64,000 nucleotides of DNA from Roseivirga echinicomitans. Its GTDB lineage: Bacteria; Bacteroidota; Bacteroidia; Cytophagales; Cyclobacteriaceae. Shown piece by piece: positions 1 to 8,543 of the stretch. Where the stretch lies: positions 186,001-250,000 of the forward strand of contig NZ_LRDB01000002.1 in NCBI RefSeq assembly GCF_001592935.1, written 5' to 3'. Every line of letters begins with the position of its first letter. The stretch's first letter is position 1. A program made the translations under genes and the position numbers. The notes beneath the pieces are model-generated. The model saw only the letters and a list, made by a program, of their open reading frames with translations, did no database searches and had not been told where the DNA came from.

Positions 1-786
1 TACTTCGGTATTGGTATCATTGATTTCCTTCAAAGTTTCTTCGGTCAGTTTAAGACTTCCGTTTTGGATCAACTCTTCTCGATAAAGGTATCGAGGCATT
101 TCTCCATTACCGATGGTGGCCATCCAGCCATTGGTGCGTATATGCACGTCATGTTCCTTCAGAATTTGGTCATTGGCTTTCAGCTTTGCCCTAAAGTAAC
201 CGGGGTAATAATAGATAGCGGTTACCTCTTTGCCTTCATTGTCTATTGGAATGCTCAGTTGATCGTTCCACGAAAGCTGAATAAAACAACTGTCGGCTTC
301 GATGTCAGCAAAGTCGTACTTGAAAACAACAGAATTGGGAAGTCCCAAGGTGACGGGCGCGCTGCTGAACTGCACTTTTTCAATCTCCTTCTGGGGGTAG
401 GGCTTTTGGCTTCCTTTATTGAAGGCGACCAACACTAGTGTACTGGTGACTAGTAATATGATGATGGCGACAATACTTGCTTTGGTTCCTGTTTTTTTCT
501 TTTCAGGAAGTGGAATTGTTTTGGAAAGCCCTTGCTTCAGTGCATTCCAGTTTTCGTAGCCGATAAAAAGGGCTAGAGTGTTGAGTGTAGAAATGCTGGG
601 TTCACTGTCGTAATTCACTCTTCCCCAAACCCTTTTTAAGGTGGAAATGCTCAGACGAACACGGGTTTCCTCAAAAATACGGTCGCTTAAGAGTTGGAAC
701 TCCTGATTGAGCCATTCGCTACTGGAGCCCCAGCCAAGTTTTTCTTCAATCAAGTGAAGGCATTTCTGAAGACACTGTTTATTCAT
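1..786 (-). CDS. Hypothetical single-pass membrane protein (C-terminus beyond window)
   Basis: The frame is open from the ATG at 786 to the window edge (262 codons), so the C-terminus is missing. Residues 1-85 form a soluble helical region, including LSISTLKRVWGR, of a type I have seen at the N-termini of Bacteroidota membrane proteins of unknown role. A hydrophobic helix follows around residues 98-118 (ASIVAIIILLVTSTLVLVAF), then a probably periplasmic beta-rich region. A cytoplasmic helical head, one membrane pass and an outer sensor-like domain suggest signalling, but I recognise no named family. It is divergent from the gene at 972, with a 185-bp gap in which I see no clear promoter. Confidence 0.75.
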   Translation of the reverse strand, partial: MNKQCLQKCLHLIEEKLGWGSSSEWLNQEFQLLSDRIFEETRVRLSISTLKRVWGRVNYDSEPSISTLNTLALFIGYENWNALKQGLSKTIPLPEKKKTGTKASIVAIIILLVTSTLVLVAFNKGSQKPYPQKEIEKVQFSSAPVTLGLPNSVVFKYDFADIEADSCFIQLSWNDQLSIPIDNEGKEVTAIYYYPGYFRAKLKANDQILKEHDVHIRTNGWMATIGNGEMPRYLYREELIQNGSLKLTEETLKEINDTNTEV

Positions 787-971
787 GAATTATTAAGTTA
801 ATAAGCCCTTGAACTCGAATTTAATGCCGCCAAATACAAATCAAGTTCAGACTACAAAACTATAAACTGAATCCATACGAACGAGGTTGCACAGCCTTGA
901 ATGGTTTTGAATAGGAATCTGATGGCGTTTTTTCTCGAGTCTTCCGTAATAGCCAAGAAAACAGAATTCAA

Positions 972-2075
972 ATGAACAAATTTTTATGTATTGCCATCGC
1001 TGTTATATACGGTCAGACGATGTCGGGTCAAGAGTTTTCCTTTGCTCACCAAGAACTTTGGGAGGTAACAGGGAAGAGTCATGTTTTTGAACGCTTTGAG
1101 GGAAAGGAAAGCCTTTCTCCTTTTCAGTCTCAGGTCAGGTTAAAGAACTTCGAGTTTTTTACTGGGATTTTGGAGTATGATATTTATATCACACCCGACC
1201 GAGGTTTCCCAGGTATTGATTTCAGAATTCAAGACGCTGTAAATTATGAGGAGTTTTATGTGAGGCCGCATCAATCGGGTAATCCAGATGCCAATCAGTA
1301 CACGCCTATTTTCAATGGTTTTGCTGGCTGGCAATTGTACTATGGTCAAGGTTTCGCTCAGGCAGTTGAGTATAAAATGAATGCTTGGAGCCACATCAAA
1401 TTGGTGATTGCTGAGCGTGCAGCTGAAGTGTATATCAACGATATGTCCACTCCTTTATACTATATCCCTGAACTGAAAAGAGTACCAAAATCGGGAGGTT
1501 TAGGTTTCAGTGGAAGTGGACCTTCTGCTTTCAGAATTGCGGATTTGAAAGTGACCAAACAAAGTAATCCGGTGCTTAAAAGTAAAGCTATCGCAGTTGA
1601 ACCTTTGGAAAAAGGAGTGATCTCCTCATGGTCAGTTTCAACCACTTTCGAGGAAGCCACATTAGAGAAGCCTGTTGATCTCTCCGCGGATATGAAGAAG
1701 GGGTTGAAATGGAATAAGGTCGATGCCGAAAGTAGGGGGTATGCAAATTTAGCAAGGGTTGCAATTGCCAATGGGCAGAACAATACGGTCTTTGCCAAGG
1801 TGACCATTGAGTCTGATAAAGATCAAATCAAAAAGCTAAGCTATGGCTTTAGCGACAGAGTCAGGGTTTATTTAAACGATCAGCTTTTGGTGGGAGGTCA
1901 TGATGAGTTTACCAGTCGGGATTACCGTTTTTTGGGCACTATGGGCTATTATGATGATGTGTACTTAAGACTGAAAAAGGGAGATAACGAACTTTGGATG
2001 GCTGTCTCAGAGAATTTTGGAGGATGGGGCATTATGGGACGGTTTGATAATATTGACGGGATTAAAATAAAATAA
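972..2075 (+). CDS. Secreted protein with lectin/glucanase-like and jelly-roll domains
   Basis: 367 aa with a signal peptide ending near SGQ (residues 18-20). Residues ~20-200 look like a concanavalin A-type lectin/glucanase fold, as in LamG or DUF1080 proteins: beta-rich, with the pattern WSHIKLVIAERAAEVYIND, which is the usual 'surface area plus ornament' strand pair. Residues ~215-367 look like a second beta-sandwich with the pattern VRVYLNDQLL and GDNELWMAVSENFGGWG, as in galactose-binding-like domains. No catalytic residues can be assigned. It is probably an exported carbohydrate-binding or hydrolase-accessory protein. Monocistronic; the downstream gene is on the other strand. Confidence 0.7.
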   Translation: MNKFLCIAIAVIYGQTMSGQEFSFAHQELWEVTGKSHVFERFEGKESLSPFQSQVRLKNFEFFTGILEYDIYITPDRGFPGIDFRIQDAVNYEEFYVRPHQSGNPDANQYTPIFNGFAGWQLYYGQGFAQAVEYKMNAWSHIKLVIAERAAEVYINDMSTPLYYIPELKRVPKSGGLGFSGSGPSAFRIADLKVTKQSNPVLKSKAIAVEPLEKGVISSWSVSTTFEEATLEKPVDLSADMKKGLKWNKVDAESRGYANLARVAIANGQNNTVFAKVTIESDKDQIKKLSYGFSDRVRVYLNDQLLVGGHDEFTSRDYRFLGTMGYYDDVYLRLKKGDNELWMAVSENFGGWGIMGRFDNIDGIKIK

Positions 2076-2180
2076 GCGCTCAGGGTTGAAGATTAAAGAG
2101 AAGCTAGGGTTTACCTGAGCCCTAACTTCTTAAGTCTGTTTTTCTTGCCACAAAGTATCGATTGTCATCAGGCTACTCTC

Positions 2181-2311
2181 TGCCTTTGTGGGTGTTGTCA
2201 CCCACAAATATCATGAGTTTATTATTCAATAGAATTTTCTATTCTTGAATCCAAGAGAGAGTTGTGGTTACGAGAATGCATCGGCTTTTTGGAGAAAACT
2301 CCAAAAAGGGC
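2181..2311 (+). repeat. Two-hairpin repeat, copy 1
   Basis: First of three direct copies (others at 2988-3127 and 3240-3384). It starts with a 10-bp stem TTTGTGGGTG/CACCCACAAA with a TTGT loop (2186-2209), has a conserved middle (TATTCTTGAATC, then ACGAGAATGCATCGG), and ends with a second 10-bp stem CTTTTTGGAG/CTCCAAAAAG (2285-2308). It contains no ORF. It lies downstream of the minus-strand PepSY gene and may also act as that gene's terminator. Confidence 0.8.
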
Positions 2312-2324
2312 ATAATTTCTTTCC

Positions 2325-2885
2325 CTAAATCAAGAAAAAGAGGAAAACCAAGGGGAAGGCAATGCCTACAATGGCGAATTTCCAACCTCTTTTCCTGAAA
2401 CTGGTTTCACCTCCTGAAACGAACATTCCAGAAACAGCGATAAGAATCATTGCAATACCGAAAATATCAGAATACCAGATCCAAGATTTGTTGGTGCTCT
2501 GGTGTAAATCGGCCATTTCTGCGAGTCCGATTCTTCGGCCCACCCATTCTTTCTCACCTTCTCCTGTTTTTATATTGATTTCAGCCCTGGCCTTCTCATA
2601 GATAATCCTCAAAGTGCCACCTTGAACCCTAAAGCCTGTGTATTCGTTGCCTATGGCGATTTCGGGTAGAATGCTTTGCACAAAAGCTTCATTGATCTCT
2701 TTAGGGTCTGCTGGTAGGTTGATTTTAATGGGTTCAGCTGAGTAAGTGAACTCCCGTGAGTTGAAGTCTCCTCTGTGGTTTAGGGCGATACCTGAAATAG
2801 CAAACGCGATAATTAGGCCCACAAAGAAATAGGCAATGTCTCTGTGGAGGTTGCGTGATTGATTTCTAAATTTTTGGCTAGTCAT
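2325..2885 (-). CDS. PepSY-type membrane protein
   Basis: 186 aa counted from the ATG at 2885 (residues SQKFRNQSRNLHRDIAYFF). The frame stays open upstream to 3008, but that extension translates repeat copy 2 and is not conserved-looking, so I start at 2885. The layout is: N-terminal helix ~15-32 (AYFFVGLIIAFAISGIAL), a periplasmic ~100-residue PepSY-like segment, a second helix ~135-155 (DIFGIAMILIAVSGMFVSG), and a third at the C-terminus (FAIVGIAFPLVFLFFLI). PepSY-associated transmembrane proteins occur in iron uptake and flavin-reductase contexts. No such partner is nearby, so the role is open. Both sides carry copies of the two-hairpin repeat. Confidence 0.75.
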   Translation of the reverse strand: MTSQKFRNQSRNLHRDIAYFFVGLIIAFAISGIALNHRGDFNSREFTYSAEPIKINLPADPKEINEAFVQSILPEIAIGNEYTGFRVQGGTLRIIYEKARAEINIKTGEGEKEWVGRRIGLAEMADLHQSTNKSWIWYSDIFGIAMILIAVSGMFVSGGETSFRKRGWKFAIVGIAFPLVFLFFLI

Positions 2886-2987
2886 GAAAAATGGGTTAAG
2901 TCTGAAAAAAGTTGATGAAACTAACTTAAATAATTGATAACCAAATGGGTTGGGGTTAAATATTGTTATTTGGGATCGGTGCCTTTC

Positions 2988-3127
2988 CGCCTTTGTGGGT
3001 GTTGTCACCCAGAAATATCATGAGTTTATTGTTATTTAATATAATTTCTATTCTTGAATCCAAGTGGGGAATTGTTGTTACGAGAATGCATCGGCTTGTT
3101 GGAGAAGAACTCCAACAAGGGCAGAAT
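2988..3127 (+). repeat. Two-hairpin repeat, copy 2
   Basis: Second direct copy. The first stem is damaged at its base (CACCCAG instead of CACCCAC). The second stem is CTTGTTGGAG/CTCCAACAAG (3094-3118). Compared with copy 1, a T-A pair has become a G-C pair by changes on both arms, a compensatory change. With copy 3 and the 81-bp element at 3139 it fills most of the 512-bp gene-free stretch 2886-3397. Confidence 0.8.
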
Positions 3128-3138
3128 ACTTGAACAAA

Positions 3139-3219
3139 CTGAAAAAGATGCTTACAGCATGACTTAGCTTTGATCTATGTGCGAATGATGGCATTTAACC
3201 AAATGAGCTTGCTTCTCAG
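3139..3219 (+). repeat. 81-bp element with imperfect terminal inverted repeats, copy 1
   Basis: Begins CTGAAAAAGATGCTTA and ends TGAGCTTGCTTCTCAG, which are imperfect inverted repeats of each other. The first ~37 bp, including GCTTACAGCATGACTTAGCT, are nearly identical to the copy at 6339-6419, and both copies are exactly 81 bp. It is non-coding, sits between two copies of the two-hairpin repeat, and may be a MITE-like or REP-like unit. Confidence 0.7.
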
Positions 3220-3239
3220 TCATCCCCGTAGGGATCTTC

Positions 3240-3384
3240 TCCGCCTTTGTGGGTGTTGTCACCCACAAACATCAACATCATAAGTTTCACTTATTCGATA
3301 TAATACCTATTCTTGAATCTAAGCGGGGAGTTGTGGTTACGAGAATGCATCGGCTTGTTGGAGACAAACCAACAAGGGCTAAGA
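3240..3384 (+). repeat. Two-hairpin repeat, copy 3
   Basis: Third direct copy. The first stem TTTGTGGGTG/CACCCACAAA is intact (3245-3268). The second is shortened to 8 bp (CTTGTTGG/CCAACAAG, 3353-3375). It ends 14 bp before the stop codon of the minus-strand M14 gene at 3398, so it lies where that gene's transcript would terminate. Confidence 0.8.
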
Positions 3385-3397
3385 GTGTTTGTATAGC

Positions 3398-6070
3398 CTA
3401 CTTCCCCTCAGGCGCCTCCCAAAATCCTGGGTTCAATTTCTGATTTTGAGCTACATCACCACTGTATAAAATCGAGTTGAAAAGCACGCGGTAAGTGCCC
3501 ATGGTTTGGCCGCGCCATTGCGGACTGAAACCGTGGAGGATTACATGTCCTTTTCCTTTTTTGACATCCAATGAAGCTGCATAACCCTGAATGAATTTCT
3601 CGCCCAATAAATAGCCTGAGCGCAATGGTGAATCTTGGCTTTGGTACTTCGCCAACACCTGACCTTCGAAACCTTCAGTAGGAGCGAAAGTTGGACTGTT
3701 CGATACAAAAATGTTCGCTTGTGCTGGCATTCCTGCCATTACAGGATGGCTAGTGTCTATTGTCACGCCAAGAATCGAACTTCCAGCAAAAAAGTCTTTT
3801 CTATTGATACCAGCCGTTACATTTTTCACAGGCAGGTGCAGGGCATCAATGGCGAACAAACTACTTTGGTTCATGCACACCAAAGTGCCACCAGCGTTTA
3901 CAAATTCGTTCATCGCACGGATACCCGAGTCGCCAAGACCGCCTGCATATTCAGGGGGCACAGTGCCTTCTCTAAATCCATTGGTAAAGGTGGAGGAGCG
4001 TTCCGAAGCCAATAGAATCACGTCAAAACGGTCTTCTAAATCACCCATTTGAAAATCGGTGTTGCCAATATTGGTAAACTCGAAACCGTAGTTTTCTAGC
4101 AACCAACGCGTCCAGCCCTCATCCATACTGGCGGTATGTGGCCTGTAAAGTGCAATGCGTTTTTTGATCGCGGTTCCTTTCACATTATTGGCCATGGTAA
4201 CATTCACAGCCAATTCTTTTGACCATTGGTCAATGTTGGATTTTGAAATGCCATCAATGGCATATTTGCCAGAAGCGAAACTCACCTTTCCATTGGCTTT
4301 TAAGGCTTTATTGATCAGCCTAAAACTGTTGTTTTCTTTCGGGTCGACCAAGGCGGTATTGCCTGAGCCAGAAACCTTGCTGGGTAAGGGGACAATGCCA
4401 GCGGCATTAGCATTAGTGTTGAAACCTATACCGGGCACAAAGTCAATAGCTGAAGCATCACCTGCGGTTTTCCAGTCTACGACAGTGCCTTGAATTGGCA
4501 TAAGTGCATTCTTCACTTCTTCCGTTAATGGCGACATGGCCGGAGTGACTTTCACTTCAAAAATCATAGGCAATGTCCATCCCGCAGCGTCATAAGGCTG
4601 CTCTGGTGGGCCTTGCGGATATTCGCGCAAGTCAGGGTAATTCTGTACATCTAGTAACTGACGAGCGAGTTCGGCAAACTCTTGATTCATTGGGATAACC
4701 CAAGTGCCTTTCGGGTAATTGATATTATTGAAAGTCACTGCTTTCGAAAGTTGTTCAATGCGGACCCCATTAAATGCCAGTCGCTTTAGTAGCTCCACAG
4801 GGCGTACTGGGTCACGTTGCGCTTGCGGAACGAAATAGGCGTAAGGTGGTTCTTCTTCGTACTTCTTGATGGCATTTCTGCCCGACTGATAACGATTGTA
4901 CAGCACTGTTTCTCCATATTTCGAAGCGTATTCCAATACTGCAATCGAGGCGGTTTGCATATAATCAACAGCGTCTTTCAAACGCCACCATCCGCCTTTC
5001 CATGGACTGGAATAGAGTGATTCTATCCTCAAGTCAGAACGGTCTCTTGGGAAATCGGCAAGTGTATATAAATGTGGAGTAGCATAGCGATAAAGTGCAG
5101 TTTCTGTCCAGAAAGCAGGAATGTTTTGAAGTACAGGCATGTAATCGACATAGCCAGGATACCAAGCATCGAAGCCCGTGCCCATATGTACTGCGCCTGG
5201 CTGCCCGTTGGTTTCTAGCGCTTGAGCGATCGCCATTCCAATCATATTGACTTCACGTGCCACAATAGGCGGGGTTTGTGTAGCGATAGGCTCCGCAAAA
5301 GGCGGTAACCAAATACGGGTAGGGAAGGGGGAAGACTGATGGTGCACATGGATAATGTTCGGTTCCCATTCGCGCCAAGTGCGGGCCACCACCCTAGATT
5401 CCTCCATGTTCAGCATGTAGGCATCGCGGTTATTATCGTGACCAATGTACTTCTGATAAAGCACTGGCAATGGCGCCACTTCATAGGGTGTACCCACATT
5501 GGAATGATACCAATCGGCTACTATGTTTTGTCCGTCAGGGTTAAGTGAGGGCCACAGCATAATGATCACATTGTCCAGAATGTCTTTGATTTTCGGGTCA
5601 TCGCTGCTTAACAGTTCATAAGCCAACGAAATGGTATGTTGCGCTCCGGCTACTTCTGTAGCGTGGAGGCCGCCATCAATGTGCACAAAGGGTTTCCCTT
5701 CTTTGGCCAAGGCTTTGGCTTGTGCATCGGTCATGCCCGTTGGGTGCGCCAATTGCATGGCGATTTCTTTATAGCGATCCAGCTTGTCCAAGTTGGCTTT
5801 GGATGAAATGACCGAGAAATACCAAGGCCTACCTTCTGAAGTAACGCCTGCTTGATACAACTGAATTTGATCGCTGACTTCTGTTAGTTTCTGAAAATAA
5901 GCCAGCGACTGATCGTAAGTAGCCAAATGATAATCTGCACCTACCGTAAAGCCCAACATGCTTTCGGGAGTAGGAATGCTTTGGGCTTGGCTAGCGAATT
6001 GCGCTGAAAAAAAGAAAATAACGGCAGCAAAAATTCTGCAAAAAAGTGGTTGAAGGATAAATTTTTTCAT
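3398..6070 (-). CDS. Secreted M14-like zinc carboxypeptidase
   Basis: 890 aa with a signal peptide (cleavage near SQAQ, residue 30). The M14 carboxypeptidase fold spans ~35-400. Zinc ligands are H136 and E139 in GGLHATEVAG, and a His in IIHVHHQSS (H243 likely). The catalytic Glu is probably the one in TETALYR. The C-terminal ~450 residues include a class I glutamine-amidotransferase-like Rossmann domain (FVNAGGTLVCMNQSS and neighbours) that is not itself expected to be an amidotransferase. Probably a periplasmic or secreted peptidase. It is paralogous to the 852-aa protein at 10328-12886 over the whole length (shared IGHDNNRDA/VGHDNNRDW, QWRGQTMGTYRVLFNSI/QFRGQPRGTYKLIFNSI). The two genes are divergent and enclose the RT island. 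Confidence 0.88.
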   Translation of the reverse strand: MKKFILQPLFCRIFAAVIFFFSAQFASQAQSIPTPESMLGFTVGADYHLATYDQSLAYFQKLTEVSDQIQLYQAGVTSEGRPWYFSVISSKANLDKLDRYKEIAMQLAHPTGMTDAQAKALAKEGKPFVHIDGGLHATEVAGAQHTISLAYELLSSDDPKIKDILDNVIIMLWPSLNPDGQNIVADWYHSNVGTPYEVAPLPVLYQKYIGHDNNRDAYMLNMEESRVVARTWREWEPNIIHVHHQSSPFPTRIWLPPFAEPIATQTPPIVAREVNMIGMAIAQALETNGQPGAVHMGTGFDAWYPGYVDYMPVLQNIPAFWTETALYRYATPHLYTLADFPRDRSDLRIESLYSSPWKGGWWRLKDAVDYMQTASIAVLEYASKYGETVLYNRYQSGRNAIKKYEEEPPYAYFVPQAQRDPVRPVELLKRLAFNGVRIEQLSKAVTFNNINYPKGTWVIPMNQEFAELARQLLDVQNYPDLREYPQGPPEQPYDAAGWTLPMIFEVKVTPAMSPLTEEVKNALMPIQGTVVDWKTAGDASAIDFVPGIGFNTNANAAGIVPLPSKVSGSGNTALVDPKENNSFRLINKALKANGKVSFASGKYAIDGISKSNIDQWSKELAVNVTMANNVKGTAIKKRIALYRPHTASMDEGWTRWLLENYGFEFTNIGNTDFQMGDLEDRFDVILLASERSSTFTNGFREGTVPPEYAGGLGDSGIRAMNEFVNAGGTLVCMNQSSLFAIDALHLPVKNVTAGINRKDFFAGSSILGVTIDTSHPVMAGMPAQANIFVSNSPTFAPTEGFEGQVLAKYQSQDSPLRSGYLLGEKFIQGYAASLDVKKGKGHVILHGFSPQWRGQTMGTYRVLFNSILYSGDVAQNQKLNPGFWEAPEGK

Positions 6071-6217
6071 CCCTTAAAATAGTGCATAATCACTTTGGCA
6101 GTACTATCAAGAGCGGGATATTACATTGGTGGTTTATATGTGTTAAAGTGTTGGGGTTGAGAAGTGTTGAGGTGTTGGAGTACTGATGTGTTGAAGACAA
6201 TCGGAGCTAAAAACGCT

Positions 6218-6262
6218 CGGTTTCTTTCCCTGAGCTCCGAGACTTCGGAGAAGGGTCTAGAA
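6218..6262 (+). repeat. Dispersed repeat 'CCCTGAG...GGGTCTAGA', copy 1
   Basis: Shares TTTCTTTCCCTGAG and AAGGGTCTAGA, with a short variable interval, with the reverse complement of 13052-13093. Non-coding. A similar but weaker match (cctgaaacgcccgcgaaacttcgg) lies near 10048. Probably one member of a genome-wide intergenic repeat family. Confidence 0.55.
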
Positions 6263-6338
6263 ACTGTAATACTAAGCGTGGGGCTTTCTACTCTCCACTA
6301 GTCGCTGCGACTCTCTAAGAATGTTATGACCTAACCAC

Positions 6339-6419
6339 CTGAAAAGGATGCTTACAGCATGACTTAGCTTTGATATTTGTACTAATGATTTGATTTCGCC
6401 AGGTAAGCTTGCTTTTCAG
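6339..6419 (+). repeat. 81-bp element, copy 2
   Basis: Same length and orientation as 3139-3219. Terminal inverted repeats here are CTGAAAAGGATGCTTA and TAAGCTTGCTTTTCAG, differing at three or so positions. The inner right half has diverged from copy 1 while the ends are kept, which suggests the ends are the functional part. Confidence 0.7.
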
Positions 6420-6615
6420 TCACCCTGCTCCGAAGCTTCGGAGGTCTTTTTTAGCAACACAGAAAGAAGTCATTAAACCGCAAAGAACACGAAGAAGCGC
6501 GAAGGTGGAAGGTGCTCTTAGGTTCACTAGTCGTTGCGTCTCGCTGCGACTCACTAAATCACCCGATATAAAAAGCCTATTTCAATAATTCCCTTTTGTG
6601 TTTGATGAAAAATTA

Positions 6616-6713
6616 AACCGTTAAAACGGTTCATGGAAGCTTTGTGCTATATAGCCCACGGTTTAAACCGTGGGCTATTTGATAAATCTTCTTTGAGAAT
6701 GGTTTTAACCATT
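6616..6713. repeat. Cluster of three REP-like palindromes
   Basis: Three adjacent palindromes share a GGTT/AACC core: 6616-6631 (AACCGTT-AA-AACGGTT), a perfect 28-bp palindrome at 6651-6678 (ATAGCCCACGGTTT and its complement), and 6698-6713 (AATGGTT-TT-AACCATT). GATAAAT at 6681 and ATTTATC at 6711 can also pair. The arrangement resembles REP/BIME elements mobilised by RAYT transposases. No RAYT gene is in the window. They lie directly downstream of the RT gene and could terminate its transcript. Confidence 0.75.
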
Positions 6714-6787
6714 TATCAGGTTGTTGGTCTTAGTGAGAGATTAAGACTTGTGGAGGTTTCAGCGTGGACGCTGGTCTGTATAAATTG

Positions 6788-8533
6788 CTAATTTACTTGA
6801 TGTTTGAGTTTTTCGTGTGCCTGATAGTAATAGCTAAAGGGTTTTCCGAAATATATTATCTGTCTATTGGATTTAACGTTGACTTGTTTACTGTTGCTTA
6901 CTTTAATTTCCCTTAATCTTCGTCTGAATTTATGGAAATACTTATTTCTATTTCTATCTAGATTTTTCAACTGAATCGCAACTGTTGGGTTATTTGATAA
7001 CTCTGAGAAACCATTAATCCAACAAAGGTCATTAATTCCATTTTCATAATTCCACATAGTTACGCGTCCAACAGACATGCCAATAAGCCTATGTATTATA
7101 GATTCCTCAATATACTTGTCAGAAGCCCTCTTTTTATCTCCTTTTATCGCATTAAAGGCCGTATTTATAACCTCAATTTGTTTCGACATTTCTTTCTTTA
7201 AAGAACTTTTTCTTATCCGAATGTCACCATTAAAATTGAGTTCGTAACCAACAAAACCGATCCAAGGGATTTCCTGTTTGTTGTATTCACCCCATTTAAA
7301 TGGATTCTTGGACTTGTTTTCCCAGAACGTACTATCATATTTCTTAACATCTTTAAATGTATGTGGTACTAATTTTAACTTCAATAACGATTCTTGGTAT
7401 TTACTTGTCGCAGACTTACATATTTTCTTATTTGGGTGCATAATAATCATATCATCACAATAACGGAGATATAGCAAATTCTTTTGTTTGTAATTGGAAA
7501 TAATACCATCTGAATAATGTAAAACAATATTTGCAATTAGCCCAGAAAGAGCACCGCCTTGAGGGACTCCAATTTTTGCGTTATTCAATTTCTTGTAATG
7601 TTTTGATAATAAATCATCTTCAACCCACTCAAATACGCCATTAGTTATGTTGTATTTTGAAAAATATGCTTGGTCCTTATTGAGAGGATAAACTGATTTA
7701 TTGAATGAATAACAATTTAAGTAAGAGTAAAATAAATGCTCAGCATTAACATCATATAACTCTGGGTTTTTCCGTTTAACCTGATTCATGAATTTTTTAA
7801 AATGCTCTTTGATTACTGAATGGTTTACTGTATCGTAAAACTTCTTCATATCGCATTCAGAAACCCATAATTTTTTACCTTTATTCTGTCTCTTATATTT
7901 TACGATTTCCTTTATTGCATCATGATGCGTAATGCTATATGGCTTTCCATTAACTTTCTTAACTGCACGGAATGCCATAGAATTATCGTGGAATAAATCA
8001 TCGAATAAGTCCGTGAAATATTTATTTACCAAACAAATAATTATTCTATCCCGTAGATTGAAAATTGAGATTGGTCGACATACCGTCTGAGCTTTTTTTA
8101 GTTTATCTTTTCTCTTTGGATAAGTAGAAGGTTCCGAAATTGAATATTCTTGACTTTTGATACTTTCTTGAACTGACAATAAAAAGATATCCAGTCTTTT
8201 TAGAAATACTGCATTAGGGTCATTTTCCCTATACCACTCAATAGTAATTTGCAATGACTTGATGTTTTTTTCAAGTGAGTTTAGCTTTTTTCCATTTCGG
8301 TAACGATTTTTCTCTCCAAGTTTTCTCCATTTTTTTCGACTAGGGAATAGGCTGCAAATTTCGTTTTCATCTAAAGTTTCATCATTTATAGATACATGGT
8401 AGTTTTTTTTAGAGTCACTAGAAATAAGGTGTATCAAGTGCTTCTTGTTGCGCCTCTTTGCAATCTTAGCTCTGATCCGACACAGGTAGAAAATTATATT
8501 CCTTTCCTCTATGTATGTTTCTAGTTTTCTCAT
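6788..8533 (-). CDS. Reverse transcriptase of uncertain class
   Basis: 581 aa. RT core motifs are clear: an RT1-like RPISIFNLRDR (~153-163); motif A ECDMKKFYDTV with D228; motif B GVPQGGALSG (322-331); catalytic YCDD (358-361) inside LRYCDDMIIM; and a thumb-side WIGFVGYELN (~424-433). The N-terminal ~145 residues are basic and show no known domain. The C-terminal ~130 residues have no HNH or maturase signature. GVPQG with YxDD fits group II/UG-type RTs rather than diversity-generating RTs. It is three hundred residues too long for a simple retron RT and has no NAxxH or VTG I can find. Its sequence is AT-rich (one 60-base line counted: 30% GC, against 45% in the M14 gene). Downstream partner of the primase-like gene; class and function are unproven, anti-phage defence being one option. 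Confidence 0.88.
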   Translation of the reverse strand: MRKLETYIEERNIIFYLCRIRAKIAKRRNKKHLIHLISSDSKKNYHVSINDETLDENEICSLFPSRKKWRKLGEKNRYRNGKKLNSLEKNIKSLQITIEWYRENDPNAVFLKRLDIFLLSVQESIKSQEYSISEPSTYPKRKDKLKKAQTVCRPISIFNLRDRIIICLVNKYFTDLFDDLFHDNSMAFRAVKKVNGKPYSITHHDAIKEIVKYKRQNKGKKLWVSECDMKKFYDTVNHSVIKEHFKKFMNQVKRKNPELYDVNAEHLFYSYLNCYSFNKSVYPLNKDQAYFSKYNITNGVFEWVEDDLLSKHYKKLNNAKIGVPQGGALSGLIANIVLHYSDGIISNYKQKNLLYLRYCDDMIIMHPNKKICKSATSKYQESLLKLKLVPHTFKDVKKYDSTFWENKSKNPFKWGEYNKQEIPWIGFVGYELNFNGDIRIRKSSLKKEMSKQIEVINTAFNAIKGDKKRASDKYIEESIIHRLIGMSVGRVTMWNYENGINDLCWINGFSELSNNPTVAIQLKNLDRNRNKYFHKFRRRLREIKVSNSKQVNVKSNRQIIYFGKPFSYYYQAHEKLKHQVN

Positions 8534-8543
8534 GTTAAAAATT

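Larger units (their letters stand above)
6071..6787. other. Gene-free repeat cluster between M14 gene and RT gene
   Basis: 717 bp without a convincing gene. In order: a segment at ~6218-6262 (TTTCTTTCCCTGAG and GAAGGGTCTAGA) that recurs inverted at ~13052-13093; two related short motifs around ACTAGTCG and CGCTGCGACT (6298-6316 and 6535-6556); the second 81-bp element (6339-6419); a short remnant reading accgcaaagaacacgaaga (~6477); three REP-like palindromes (6616-6713); and a small hairpin CAGCGT-GG-ACGCTG (6760-6773) just past the RT stop codon. Confidence 0.7.

Noticed and set aside
2886-3008. N-terminal extension of the PepSY-type protein
   Set aside because: It is a translation of repeat copy 2; the ATG at 2885 gives a normal protein.
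3249-3443. Plus-strand 64-codon frame in repeat copy 3
   Set aside because: Entirely repeat DNA plus the antisense end of the M14 gene.
4155-4493. Long antisense frames inside the M14 gene and other large genes
   Set aside because: Frame shadows of well-supported genes with clear motifs on the opposite strand.
6788-8533. RT as a group II intron maturase, DGR RT or retron RT
   Set aside because: No domain V-like hairpin, HNH or maturase region; motif B is GVPQG rather than the DGR form and no TR/VR pair was seen; too long and without retron-specific motifs. Left as unclassified.
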